A stretch of 64,000 bases of DNA from contig CM065815.1 of assembly GCA_033398695.1 (NCBI GenBank), forward strand, positions 11,314,501-11,378,500, given 5' to 3'. The position numbers were made by a program, and so were the translations under genes. The stretch's first letter is position 1; each line of letters begins with the position of its first letter. Shown one piece after another: positions 54,801 through 64,000 of the stretch. The notes under the pieces are model-generated. The model searched no databases, was not told the origin of the DNA, and saw only the letters and a list, made by a program, of their open reading frames with translations. The stretch is from Orobanche coerulescens (Eukaryota; Streptophyta; Magnoliopsida; Lamiales; Orobanchaceae).

Positions 54801-57227
54801 CACGTGCCCGAGGAACATCACTTCCTTGAGCCAAAACTCACACTTAGAGAACTTCGCATACAATTCCTCAGTTCTCAAGGTGTCCAACACAATCCGGAGA
54901 TGTAAGGCGTGCTCCTCCCGAATCCGTGAATAGATAAGAATGTCATCGATAAAGACGACTACGAATTTGTCTAGATACTCAATAAAAACTTTGTTCATCA
55001 AATGCATGAATACTGTCGGGGCATTGGTTAGCCCGAAAGGCATAACCACAAACTCGTAATGGCCATATCTCGTCCGAAATACAGCTTTCGGTATATCGAT
55101 GTCCCGAATCCTCAACTGGTAGTAGACCGATCGCAAATCAATCTTCGAAAAGACTGTCGCCCCCTGAAGCTGATCAAACAAGTTGTCAATCCGAGGCAAA
55201 GGGTATTTATTTTTGATGGTTAACTTGTTTAATTCTCGATAGTCGATGCATAAATGAAGTGATCCATCCTTCATTTTAACAAAAAGTACAGGCGCACCTC
55301 AAGGCGATGCGCTCAGTCGAATGTACCCTTTATCTAACAACTCTCCCAACTGATTCTTCAATTCTAACATCTCTGACGGTGCCATACGGTACGGCGCTCG
55401 AGAAATAGGGGCCGCATTCGGCTCTAGATCAATATGAAACTCCACCTCTCGCTGTGGTGGCAATCCCGGCAAGTCATCCGGAAATACGTCGGGGTATTCA
55501 CTAACAACTGGAATCGACGACAAATCAACTCCACCATCTTACGCCTTCAGAGCATAACACCAATAGCCGACACAACCCTGGTTCAGAAATTTCATCGCCT
55601 TTAAGGCGCTAATCACACTCCCCGATCTACCCAGCTTACAACCGACGAGAGTATGCTCGGTGCCATCCTCGGCCACTATCGAGATGGTACGAGTCCGATA
55701 GTTCATGATAGCACCGTGACGATCTAACCAATCATCCCCGAGGATCAAATCCTCACCCTTAAGGTCTATAACAATGAGGTTGGAGGGCCAATCCCGGCTC
55801 CCGATCCTCACTGGGCAATCCCTAACTTCCCGGTCCCCAACCATACTATCCCCGCTGGGCGTACTCACTACAAACAGTTCATGCTCAAACAAACAGTCAA
55901 AACCAATACGACTCACACAATCCGATGCAATAAAGGAATGGGTAGCACCCGAATCAAAAAGCACTGAAACTGGATGAGTAAGGATCTGAGTGGTACCTGA
56001 CGCCACCGGAACGTCTGCCTCCTCTGTGCGCCTCATCTGATACAATCAGGGGTGAACTGAACCCGAACTCGATGCTGCACGGCGATCCGGCTGACCCCGA
56101 CCCCTACCGCGACCCGAACTCTGCGGAACATGAGTAGCTGGAGTGTTGTGATCCCTCTGATCGGCAGTGGTAGTCGGAACTCTAGCGGCCCTGGTGGCCC
56201 TCTCACAATGAGCTGCTCGATGCCCGGTCTGCCCGCAAGTAAAGCAAGTAACTGGAGGAGAAGGGCAATCCTTCATCAAATGCTCATATTGGTTGCAGTT
56301 AAAACAAACCCTGCCACCAGAAGCAACGGACTGGACTGAACGATTACCCTGAGATCCCCCAGCCTGATGAAACGGTCTCTTCCCAGGTGTAGGGGTAGAC
56401 TGTGCTCTCGAAAATCGGCCACTCTTGCCGGCTGAAAAACTGCCAACCGTCTTCTGTTTCTTGGCCTCGGTACCCAACTCTGATTCCGGTGCGGCCATCT
56501 CGATCGCTAGAGCGCGATCCTGATACTCCTTCAAAGTGACACACATGAGCGGTGCCATACTCTGCCTGATATGCAGTTTCATGCGCATATTGAAGTAACG
56601 GATTTTATCAGCCTCCGTCCTCACTTGATCTCTCACGAAACCCAACTGCTCATTGTAAGTAATGATGGCCTGAGAAATAGGCACATCCTGAGGTGTAGCG
56701 GTGAAGAACTCCACAATTCTGCGCTCCTTAACTGGCGGTGGACAATATTCTGCTTCCATAGCAGCCTTGAATTCCTCCCAAGTAGCTCGACGGTCTCTGG
56801 GCGCAACAGCCTCCCACCATTCTGCAGCTTCCTTATCCAGGAGGTACTGGGCAATATGTACCCTCCTGTCTTCGGGACAAGCTACGACATCGAAGGTCCT
56901 GGACAACTGAAAGAGCCAATTCTCCCAACCGAGGGAGTCAGAAGATCCGGAGAAACGAGGTGGGTGCATCTTAGTCACCGTCTGAAGCCACTTACTAACT
57001 TCCTCTTCAGGTGTTTGGGGCGGATTCTGGCGTCCACCCTGAGCTATCTGAGTAAGTTGGGCTACTAATCAAGTACGGGCAGAGCTCTGGCCGGCATTTT
57101 TACCCGACGACACTGAGTGAGAGGCTGAGTCCACAGAGGACTGAGAAAGTGAGCCCTCTTCATTACCAGCACCCCGACCACGGCCTCGGCCGCGTCCCCT
57201 AGCTGGTCTACCACGACCTCTCAATAT
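51860..57227 (-). pseudogene. Chromovirus B Gag-Pol, many in-frame stops plus MITE
   Basis: A single frame carries the parts: an Arg/Gly-rich start (57227), Gag, zinc knuckles CFNCNQYEHLMKDC and CFTCGQTGHRAAHC, protease FDSGATHSF, RT with FIDDILIYS, RNase H, integrase ([25 protein letters not shown]) and a chromodomain with VKVQWSRHG. In-frame stops occur near 57062, 56048, 55541, 55301, 54611, 53264 and 51922, with no frameshift between them once the MITE at 52467-53209 and its duplication are discounted. An intact frame would end at TAA 51860-51862. Confidence 0.88.
52467..53209. mobile_element. hAT-type MITE with TAGAGATG ends, in chromovirus B integrase
   Basis: 743 bp, ends TAGAGATGTTAAACGGGCT and AGCCCGTTTAACATCTCTA. 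Perfect 8-bp duplication CATACAAT (52459-52466 and 53210-53217). The core has TA-rich repeats, including a duplicated block (about 52645-52790 and 52810-52915), and GTTAGGGTTAGGGTTAGGG near 53080. Same family as 33729-34309. Confidence 0.93.
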
Positions 57228-57470
57228 ACTGAAGGAAAAATGAAAAGAACAAGATCAGAAGGATTCACAATTGACAAAGTTGGTATCACAATTCACAATT
57301 CCGAACAACGCAAAAAAACGAATTACAGAAATATAAGAGTTTGAGGAGACTTACAGCCACGGGTCGCACGAAAAGACGGTAGCATGATGATATTAGGCTC
57401 AACGACTGACTCTAATGACGCAACTAACAGACCCAAAAATTTACCGACAGCCTAGGTATTCAAAACCTAA

Positions 57471-57482
57471 GCTCCGATACCA
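57471..57482 (-). other. Primer-binding site of chromovirus B (tRNA-iMet, one change)
   Basis: TGGTATCGGAGC on the minus strand, a few bases after the LTR end. It differs by one base from the standard TGGTATCAGAGC. Confidence 0.85.
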
Positions 57483-58884
57483 TAAATGTAACACTCCAAT
57501 TAACAAATGGGACATTACACGCCGTAGAACCCTCGTGTGGTCTACCAGGCTCACACATGACACGTAACCACAATGAAATCCCAAAAGATGCACTCAAAAG
57601 TAAATAAGGCCGTGGCCTCGGCCAAAACATTTCAACAGAGTACATAGAACATAATGTAAATATCAATTCATTGCCCACGCAGGGGACTTAAACCATGTTT
57701 AGAAGTAAACAGTCTAACTCCAGTACTCGACAAATGCAATAACAAAACATAAAAATACAGACTCGAGCCACATCATCAAGCTAGCCCATCCTTTGCGTGC
57801 ATGTCCCGTGCCTGCTCCTCAGCTCTCCCGGTACCTGAAATGCATAAGACGCATTTCCCCCATTTAAGGGGTTAGCATTCGAATAACTAGTGCAAGTACA
57901 CAATTACACAACATTATATACAAATGCGGTTTTTACACAATCATCTCAATCATAAACCATTTGCCATAAATATTCCGGAATACTACATTGGCAATCAAAT
58001 CAGTTTCAATCATCACGATATCGCAAAATCACAACTGATATCCCGTGGCCGTACCCCTTAGTATCGACCCCCAGACATCCCGTCGAACGCTCCGGGTGGG
58101 ATACCACTCCCGCGGCCGTACCCCTTAGTATCGACCCCCAGACATCCTGTTGGACACTCCGGGTGGAAGTTCAACCACACACACACCCAAGTCCACTTCC
58201 GTGGCCGTACCCCTTAGTATCGACCCCCAGACATCCCGTCGGACACTCCGGGTGGAAGGAACACAACTCACGCACTCGAAAACCACAATTCATCATTCAT
58301 TTCGAAAACACAACATACATAACGAAATGTAATACATGTACTTGCCTGATTAATACGACGTGAAGGAAAACGGTGAACGGAAAGGTTTTGGCCCGAATAA
58401 TCTTCACAAATCTGATCCTAACACAATAACGATGAACAGCCAATCTTAAAACTACGAAAACATTGGAACACATCCTAGTTCTACCCGCTGCAACCATTTG
58501 TCGAACATAACTTGGGTATCGTCGACTATAAGTGACGAACAATGGAAAACTTGGAGTTTAAAACCACAAATCATCAATAAAAACGAAGGATTACAAGTAC
58601 ACGATCGAAGTCTAGCGATAATCCAATGATAATTCGGACTAAAAGAGTCAAATACCAAGAAATCCCCAAAATTTCCCTAAAATCTCAAAATAAGGGTTTC
58701 AGGGATTCTTACCTTGATTCGGACGGTGGAAAGTGTTAGAAACTTGAAGAATTCATGCAAGGAATGCACGGACGGTAGTGGATGATGATATTCACTCGGA
58801 ATCGGCCCTAACTCTCGTCTGGAATCGCTCAAAGCCGAGAAGGATAAGAAATGATGGAAAAATGACGAAGTTGACTGCTGTTGT

Positions 58885-58900
58885 CCTACTTATATTAAGC
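58885..58900 (-). promoter_or_regulatory. TATA-like element in chromovirus B LTR
   Basis: GCTTAATATAAGTAGG on the minus strand, directly downstream of the palindrome array. The same sequence is in the other LTR at about 43020-43036. Confidence 0.5.
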
Positions 58901-58904
58901 AGTC

Positions 58905-59195
58905 TTAGCGCACGCTATGCACAAGCATTAGCGTGCGCTAACGAGGGGTGGAAGAACAGTCTGCTTACTGTCCTCCAGTTAGCGTACGCAAGCTAACATG
59001 ATTAGCGTGCGCTAATGCTAGGAATTAGCGTGCGCTAACGCTGAATTAGCGTACGCTACCTGGTCCAGTATCGAAATACTGAACCTACTGTCCAGACCAC
59101 TGAAATCGTTAGCGCACGCTACGAACCACAGATTAGCGTACGGTAATCACACAGTGATAGCGCACGCAAGTAAATCCGGAGTAGCGTGCGCTACT
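58905..59195. repeat. Palindrome array TTAGCGTGCGCTAA
   Basis: About eleven copies of TTAGCGTGCGCTAA/TAGCGCACGCTA-type words or close variants in 290 bp, ending next to the TATA-like site. A truncated copy of the array is at 43035-43175 in the 3' LTR. Confidence 0.85.
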
Positions 59196-60700
59196 CAGCC
59201 AGCAGTCCAGTACTGCTCAGTACACTACTGCCAACAGCACAAAAATATCGAAACGCGAAGCAAGACCAGAATCCGGAAACATAAACACGGAATATTCAAG
59301 ACGACAAAGTTGAGCGTTGAAAGAGAATATAATCTCGATCATCAGAGAGTCCGACATGTAACAAACAAAGTGAAACTCCCTAAACTTATGGAAAATTACA
59401 AAAATGGCCCAAGTGCCCGAAAATCATGATACGACGTCGGATTAACAAACCGAAAGTTTCAACACGACTAATTCAACCATACAAACTTATGCAAATCAAG
59501 AAAAAACGGAAACGAATGAGTTTTATGAGAATCGAACGTACATGCGACAAGATATAATTCAAGATGAAATTATGCAAAAATATTCCCGAAACTCGTCCAA
59601 ATGGAAAATCTCCAAGAACAAAATAGGTTCAGAATTTCAAAACGGTAACAAACGAGTCGTCCGAAACAAATATAGACTAAAAATAGAAATTACTAAAAAT
59701 CGAAAGTACGGATATTACAGATATATCTGTGTGACAACACACTTTGTTGATTCTAATTGGAAACTGGATAGTAAGATTATCTCTTTTTGTAAAATGGAGC
59801 CTCCACATTATGGGTTTGATTTGGCAATTAAGGTGCATGATTGTTTAAAAGAATGGGGTATTGACAAAAAGATATTTTCGTTTACTTGGATAATGCTTCA
59901 TCTAATGATTCCATGCAAAATATTTTGAAGGAGAAGCTTTCATTGCATAATAGTGTTTTATGCGAAGGCCAATTTTTTCATGTAAGATGTTGTGCTCATA
60001 TATATATTGAACCTTATTGTTCAGGATGGACTGGAAGTGGCTAACGAAGCATTAAACAAAATAAGAAATAGTATCAAATATATTAAGACATGAGAACCGA
60101 GGAAAATAATTTTTTTAGTATGTTACTCAAGTCGGATGTATTGACACTAAAGTTGGTTTGCGTGATCTAACCACTAGATGGCATTATACTTTCACTATGT
60201 TTGAAAGTGCAATCAAATACAAACGTGCTTTTGGTAGTCTAGAATTGAATGATAGAAACTACAAGTTTGCCCCCACAAGTGAAGAGTGGAAAAGGGGAGA
60301 GAAAATGTGTGAGTTCTTGCACACGTTTTATGTGATCACAAACTTATTTTCTGGGACATCTTATCCAACTTCCAATTTGTATTTCATGCAAATATGGAAA
60401 ATAGAATGTCTTTTGAAACAAAATGTGGAGAGTGACTATGAAGATATTAAGGGAACGTCTTTGAAAATGAAAGAAAAATTTGATAAGTATTGGTGTGATT
60501 ACGGCATGGTGCTTGTATTTGGGGCTCTACTTGATCCTCGGGCAAAGTTGGGAATGATAAAATACTGTTATACTCAACTTGATCCACATACTTGCGAAGA
60601 GAAGACTGATAATATTAGAAGAAACTTGCAAATATTTTTTGGTGACTATACGAAATGGATACCCTCTGCTCAACCAAGTGACAACTATTTTTGGCAGTAG

Positions 60701-60947
60701 TTTGTTTATGAATTTGGTGTCTGATGTATTAATATGGCTATTTTGAAAAAATAGAATTTTTAAATTCGGAGCCCGTTTAGCCCGAGCCCCGCTAAGGTTA
60801 AGGTTAGATCCAGAAATTATCGACCCGTTTAAATTCAAATTTTTTTAAATCGATCCATTTAGCCCAAAACCCGTCAGTACGGTTGCTTGTGAGCTTTCGG
60901 ACCAGTCTATTTAGACTACTTTTCCGATAGCCTGTTTAGCATCTCTA
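60701..60947. repeat. Right subterminal region and end of the hAT element
   Basis: GCCCGTTTAGCCC, GCTAAGGTTAAGGTTAG, ACCCGTTTAAATTC and the final CTGTTTAGCATCTCTA. These match, with decay, the right ends of the MITEs at 33729-34309 and 52467-53209. Confidence 0.75.
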
Positions 60948-61500
60948 TGCCTAAGAATCTTGAGCACGAAGTTTAATAAAAAACTTGTCTAGTGTGTTTG
61001 TGGAGTGAATGTTAATGAAAAATGAGTCACACATTTATATTAGTTAGTATAAATGACATAATAATAAATTTAAGAGACATACAAAATGAAAAGTAGGAAT
61101 AAATTTTGGTAACAAAGTGAGTATAAAAAAAGATAAAAAGAATATATTTTGATGGAAAAAGGAGAAAACGTTGAGGCACACCACGCGCGGGTAAGGTTCA
61201 CCTACATCAATTTTCTGAGGGGTTTCATCTCCCCCACGTGGCCTGCCGCTCTCTTCTTTTGTCGGCAAGCGCCCCCCCCCTCCCTACCTCCCCCCACCCA
61301 ACAACAACAACAAAAAGGAACCCAACCAACTTGCTTCAAATCCTCTCACGAGACTCGATAGACAACAAAAACCGCGTAGACCATTTCTTTTTTCTGAAAA
61401 CCCCTTTTGACATTTTATTAAAGTCAACCCACCAAATATATCAAATTTAAACGATGTATTTTTTTTTTTTCTTTCTCAACCTAATAGCCCTCCATATAAG
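60948..61500. other. Gene-free stretch
   Basis: AT-rich, then a GC-richer part with CCCCCACGTGGCC (a G-box core, about 61231-61243), a C-run and CAACAACAAC. It could be a remnant of a host leader, but no coding exon can be supported. Confidence 0.35.
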
Positions 61501-62262
61501 GGTACCGGTCCATAGTACACCCCATGTAGTTAGACCTGACAATTCGCTCGTTTCGTATATTTTTGTATCGTGTACTTTCGTGTTTCGTGTACCAAAAGTC
61601 GAAACCTATACGCGACATGAAATGAATTCGTATAATGTCGTGTCGTGTACCGCGCAAATTCGTATCGTTTCGTGTCGTATTTTCGTATCAGGCACATTAT
61701 ATAAAATAAATATTAAAATATTATAAAAAATAATAATTTTAATATTTTAATATTATTCTTATATGAGTAGACGAAATGAATCGAATGACAACGAAAACAC
61801 GAATGTTTACATTAAATTTATGAAAGTTCACATTATATTTTCAAATTTTAAAGCTTAGTATAGACATAATTCATAAAATATATATTTTTATTAAATTAAA
61901 TATAAAATATTATATTTATTTATTCATTTAGTTATTTATTTCGTGTACCTCGTGTCGTGTCATGTACCCAAAGGGTAAACACAAAACCGATACTAAGTCT
62001 CGATCGTGTATTTTCGTGTTCGTGTATTTCCGTGTCGTGTACTCAAAATGCAAACCCAAACACTAAATTTCATGTCGTTTTTGTGTCGTGTGGTAAATTG
62101 CCGGGTCTACATGTAGTGCATCCCCTGCCGGATGCACTACACGTGGCGTGCATGGACGGTGCAGATTGATGCATTAGATGGAGCATCGATCTACACCGTC
62201 CATGCACGCCACGCATAGTGCATCCGACAAGGGATGCACTACATGAGGTGTACCATGAACCC
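61501..62262. mobile_element. Small fold-back element split by a hAT MITE
   Basis: Outer arms GGTCCATAGTACACC (left) and GGTGTACCATGAACC (right) pair. Inside, GTGCATCCC, GGATGCACTACACGTGGCG and their inverses pair around a centre near 62175. Without the MITE the unit is about 180 bp. Family unknown. Confidence 0.6.
61531..62109. mobile_element. hAT-type MITE rich in TCGTGT words
   Basis: 579 bp, ends TAGACCTGACAATTCG and AAATTGCCGGGTCTA. Perfect 8-bp duplication CATGTAGT (61523-61530 and 62110-62117). Subterminal regions are made of CGTGTCGTGT-type words. The termini resemble those of the MITE at 20965-21655. Confidence 0.9.
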
Positions 62263-62912
62263 AACCCAAGATAAGCCATGGTGCCAAACTCTTTTAAGGG
62301 CCACCAACATTAAGTGACATTTCAAGTGAATTTTGAAATGGGACTTCTTTTTTTATTAATTTTTATATATTTTTTTATTGATGTTGAGGAATGAAATAGG
62401 AAAATAAATAACGGGGTAATTATATATTATCCAACGTGGGATAAATTTCATGGACATCGACAATCGCTCCTCCCACTTAGTGATCATTGAAATATGATTT
62501 AATTCTCCACAAATCATCGTAGGAATGGGGGTCCTGGGGACGAGGAATTTCGCATTTATGCTACAAGTCTTTATAAATTTCGTTTCGATATGTTGCGTTG
62601 TTGCTTGACTTGTCGAATTACATCTAGAGCCTTCATTTTGTTTTTTGGCGGACTTGCGGATAACATGCCACTTGGGGAGACTCTTTTCTCTGATAATAAA
62701 TTGATGCATAATAATTAAATAGTTTGAGCTTTTTTTTTTTATAAAATTTTTCTTGAGCCAAGCCCTTGCAGGGGCTGTTATGTCTGTGTTGGGTTTGAGC
62801 TGGTCCTGATTCTTCTGATATATAAATCACTTTTAAAAAGTTGAAAAGCTTCAAAATATAATTCTTCTTATTTAATTTATAACTTAAATATTTACAAAAA
62901 AATAGTTAAAAA
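62263..62912. other. Gene-free AT-rich stretch
   Basis: I see no gene, RNA or element boundary here. Short frames on the minus strand lack domains. Confidence 0.4.
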
Positions 62913-63219
62913 TGTTAAAGTCTGAAGTTTCATCTCAAAATCAATTGGAAATGAGAGGAGTAATCCATGATCTTTATATAATGATTGCAAGACTTGTATT
63001 TTCCCGATGTGGGATTAATGCTTCAACATGCCCCCTCACGCGTAGCCGGAGTCAAGGCTTACAGAATCTTTGGGCTCGCACGTGAAAGCCTGCTCCGATA
63101 CCATGTTAAAGTCTGGAGTTCCATCTCAAAACCAATTGACAATGAGAGGAGTAGTCCAGAATCTTTATATATTGATCGCAAAGCTTGTATTTTCCCGATG
63201 TGGGATTAATATTTCAACA
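62913..63219 (-). mobile_element. TRIM element, 307 bp
   Basis: 116-bp LTRs (62913-63028 and 63104-63219), TGTTAAAGTCTG...TTTCAACA. The 75-bp interior ends in GCTCCGATACCA, which on the minus strand is TGGTATCGGAGC, an iMet-type primer-binding site beside the right LTR. Flanked by AAAAA on both sides, a duplication of low information. No coding capacity. Confidence 0.9.
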
Positions 63220-63224
63220 AAAAA

Positions 63225-63954
63225 GTTATAATAGTTCAAATTCTGATACAGATATTTACTCTTTCTCTATCCATAAATAATTTTTATGCTTATATTCAAA
63301 AACAAAATAAAAAAATAATTATTTTAAATTTCAAAAAACCTTTAACTAACTTAACTAATCTCAATAAATTTTGTTATAATTATTTAAATATGCTATTGTA
63401 TTCAATGATGTTAGTGGTTATAACCTATTCATACCGAACTTAATTGAACATTTAGTAGAGTAGATAAAATTAGTTTTTTGATTGTTTATTAAAAAATGTT
63501 CAATCAAATAATTAACGAACCTTTTACAAAATATTCAATAATAAAATAGACGAAAGAGTATTAGATACGATTACAATTAAAAAATAAGAGAAATTAAATT
63601 ATAATAAAATAAAAAAGAACTTATTTTAGAATGGACTAAAGTAAAAATAAATAAATTTATTTTTAGGGAACGAAGGTAATAATAAAAGTAGTATAATACC
63701 ACCGTCCTCTGACTTTTTTAGTGAGAGAAACCAATAAACAAATTCAGACACACACACACACTCTCTCTCTCTCTAAAATAAAACTGCTTTTAACATTTTT
63801 ACCACACATTTTACAGAAAAAAACAACCCCCCCCCCCCCCCCCTCTTTCTTTTCCCCTCCACCTTCTCTGTCCCCATTTCCAGAAGTCAGCGCCTTCTTT
63901 TTGTCTCTTCATACCCTCGACCTCGAGCCATTAAAACCATTCAAAAAAAAAAAA
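63225..63954 (+). promoter_or_regulatory. Probable promoter and 5' leader of the WRKY gene
   Basis: AT-rich sequence, then a CA/CT microsatellite (about 63748-63774), a C-run (63828-63842) and a CT-rich leader ending in an A-run just before ATG 63955. The CT-rich stretch is typical of plant core promoters and leaders. I cannot fix a TATA box or the transcription start. Confidence 0.5.
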
Positions 63955-64000
63955 ATGGACGACGATTGGGATCTACATGCGGTGGTCAGAGGCTGCGCCG
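63955..64000 (+). CDS. WRKY22/27-like transcription factor, first 15 codons
   Basis: ATG 63955 opens MDDDWDLHAVVRGCA, which continues past the window edge. This matches the characteristic N-terminus of group IIe WRKY factors (WRKY22/27/29), nuclear DNA-binding proteins that act downstream of immune MAP kinase signalling. The call rests only on these residues and the plausible leader; the WRKY domain itself is outside the window. It is the only host gene I can support, and a TRIM lies about 730 bp upstream of its ATG. Confidence 0.7.
   Translation, partial: MDDDWDLHAVVRGCA

Larger units (their letters stand above)
41623..59719 (-). mobile_element. Chromovirus B (Tekay-like Ty3/gypsy), host of nested insertions
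   Basis: Minus orientation with a perfect 5-bp duplication GATAT (41618-41622 and 59720-59724). The 5' LTR is at 57487-59719. The 3' LTR is in two parts, 41623-43183 and about 51548-51826, split by chromovirus A, with about 400 bp (equivalent to 59043-59443) missing at the break. The iMet-type primer-binding site is at 57471-57482 and the polypurine tract GGGGGAGAGAA lies next to 51826. The coding region carries several stops, and a hAT MITE sits in its integrase. Confidence 0.9.
57487..59719 (-). repeat. 5' LTR of chromovirus B
   Basis: 2233 bp, complete, TGTAATATCC...GGAGTGTTACA on the minus strand. From upstream to downstream it has the palindrome array (58905-59195), a TATA-like AATATAAGTAGG (58885-58900), a leader, three direct CCGTACCCC units (58040-58260), and the end at 57487. 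Confidence 0.92.
41010..60700 (+). pseudogene. hAT transposase (RICESLEEPER/DAYSLEEPER type), interrupted and truncated
   Basis: The first part has a BED zinc finger (CKFCDKTYAWTG ... LRSHTNKC, about 41197-41282), then IDPNHARELLYRAIIAHNLPLSFVEY, and stops at CWTAITRDGY. The second part continues ICVTTHFVDSNW at 59725. It later gives the hAT RNase-H-like segment in frame 60158-60700 (ALLDPRAKLGMIKYCY, with KMKEKFDKYW before it). Frameshifts and stops occur near 41175, 41441, 59890 and 60090. The usual C-terminal dimerisation region (hATC) is absent, so the gene was already defective or truncated. Related proteins catalyse cut-and-paste transposition, and some are domesticated. Confidence 0.8.
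41000..60947 (+). mobile_element. Decayed hAT transposon split by nested retrotransposons
   Basis: Transposase sequence lies in two parts (about 41010-41622 and 59725-60700), rejoined in frame when the chromovirus at 41623-59719 and one GATAT are removed. The right terminus is readable: GCCCGTTTAGCCC-type subterminal words, then CTGTTTAGCATCTCTA ending at 60947. The left terminus was not found, and the 8-bp duplication (TGCCTAAG would be the right copy) cannot be confirmed. Confidence 0.75.

Noticed and set aside
61238..61450. ORFs around the C-rich stretch
   Set aside because: Low complexity Pro/Ser/Thr and Gln runs without domain or homologous start context.

Overview
This window is intergenic or pericentromere-like DNA from a plant nuclear genome, most likely a eudicot. 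I infer this from chromodomain Ty3/gypsy elements primed by tRNA-iMet, an Athila-type Ty3/gypsy element, copia-type and TRIM-like LTR elements, Mutator, hAT and CACTA elements, GT-AG introns, and the start of a WRKY22/27-like gene at the right edge. Apart from that WRKY start I see no intact ordinary host gene; nearly everything is mobile DNA, much of it nested.

Layout: 1-2400 is the downstream part of a chromovirus LTR ending in TGTTACA. 2401-6180 holds an unrecognised acidic ORF, a polypurine tract and copia-like LTR sequence. 6190-18739 is a small fold-back element split by a complete 12-kb Athila-type retrotransposon (6608-18606, target duplication CCCTA). 20096-27256 is an unusual LTR element, minus orientation with 219-bp LTRs. 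It has no gag-pol but carries an intact LOG-like ORF, a 180-codon orphan ORF (both antisense to the element) and the 5' part of a tetraspanin gene (sense). 27485-34309 is a field of small elements: SINE-like, Emigrant-like MITE, a 1.7-kb LTR element, MULE-type fold-backs, a CACTA-type element and a hAT MITE. 34338-39445 is an almost intact two-gene Mutator-like element with a perfect 9-bp duplication. Its terminal repeats run into the first codons of both convergent genes. 39506-39919 is another hAT MITE.

41000-60947 is a decayed hAT transposon split by chromovirus B (41623-59719, duplication GATAT). Chromovirus B is in turn split by chromovirus A (43184-51547, whose LTR is partly inverted) and by a hAT MITE (52467-53209). 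The MITE has the same kind of termini as the hAT element that lies outermost. 61500-63224 holds a fold-back with a nested hAT MITE and a 307-bp TRIM. The window ends 46 bases into the WRKY reading frame.

The most interesting observations are: the LOG-like/tetraspanin LTR element; arrays of short GC-rich palindromes, with a different word in each of three related chromovirus LTRs but the same promoter-proximal location; and the Mutator-like element whose two genes share an N-terminus encoded in its terminal repeats. No alignment or database search was run. Family names rest on motifs visible in the translations and on termini and target duplications read by eye.
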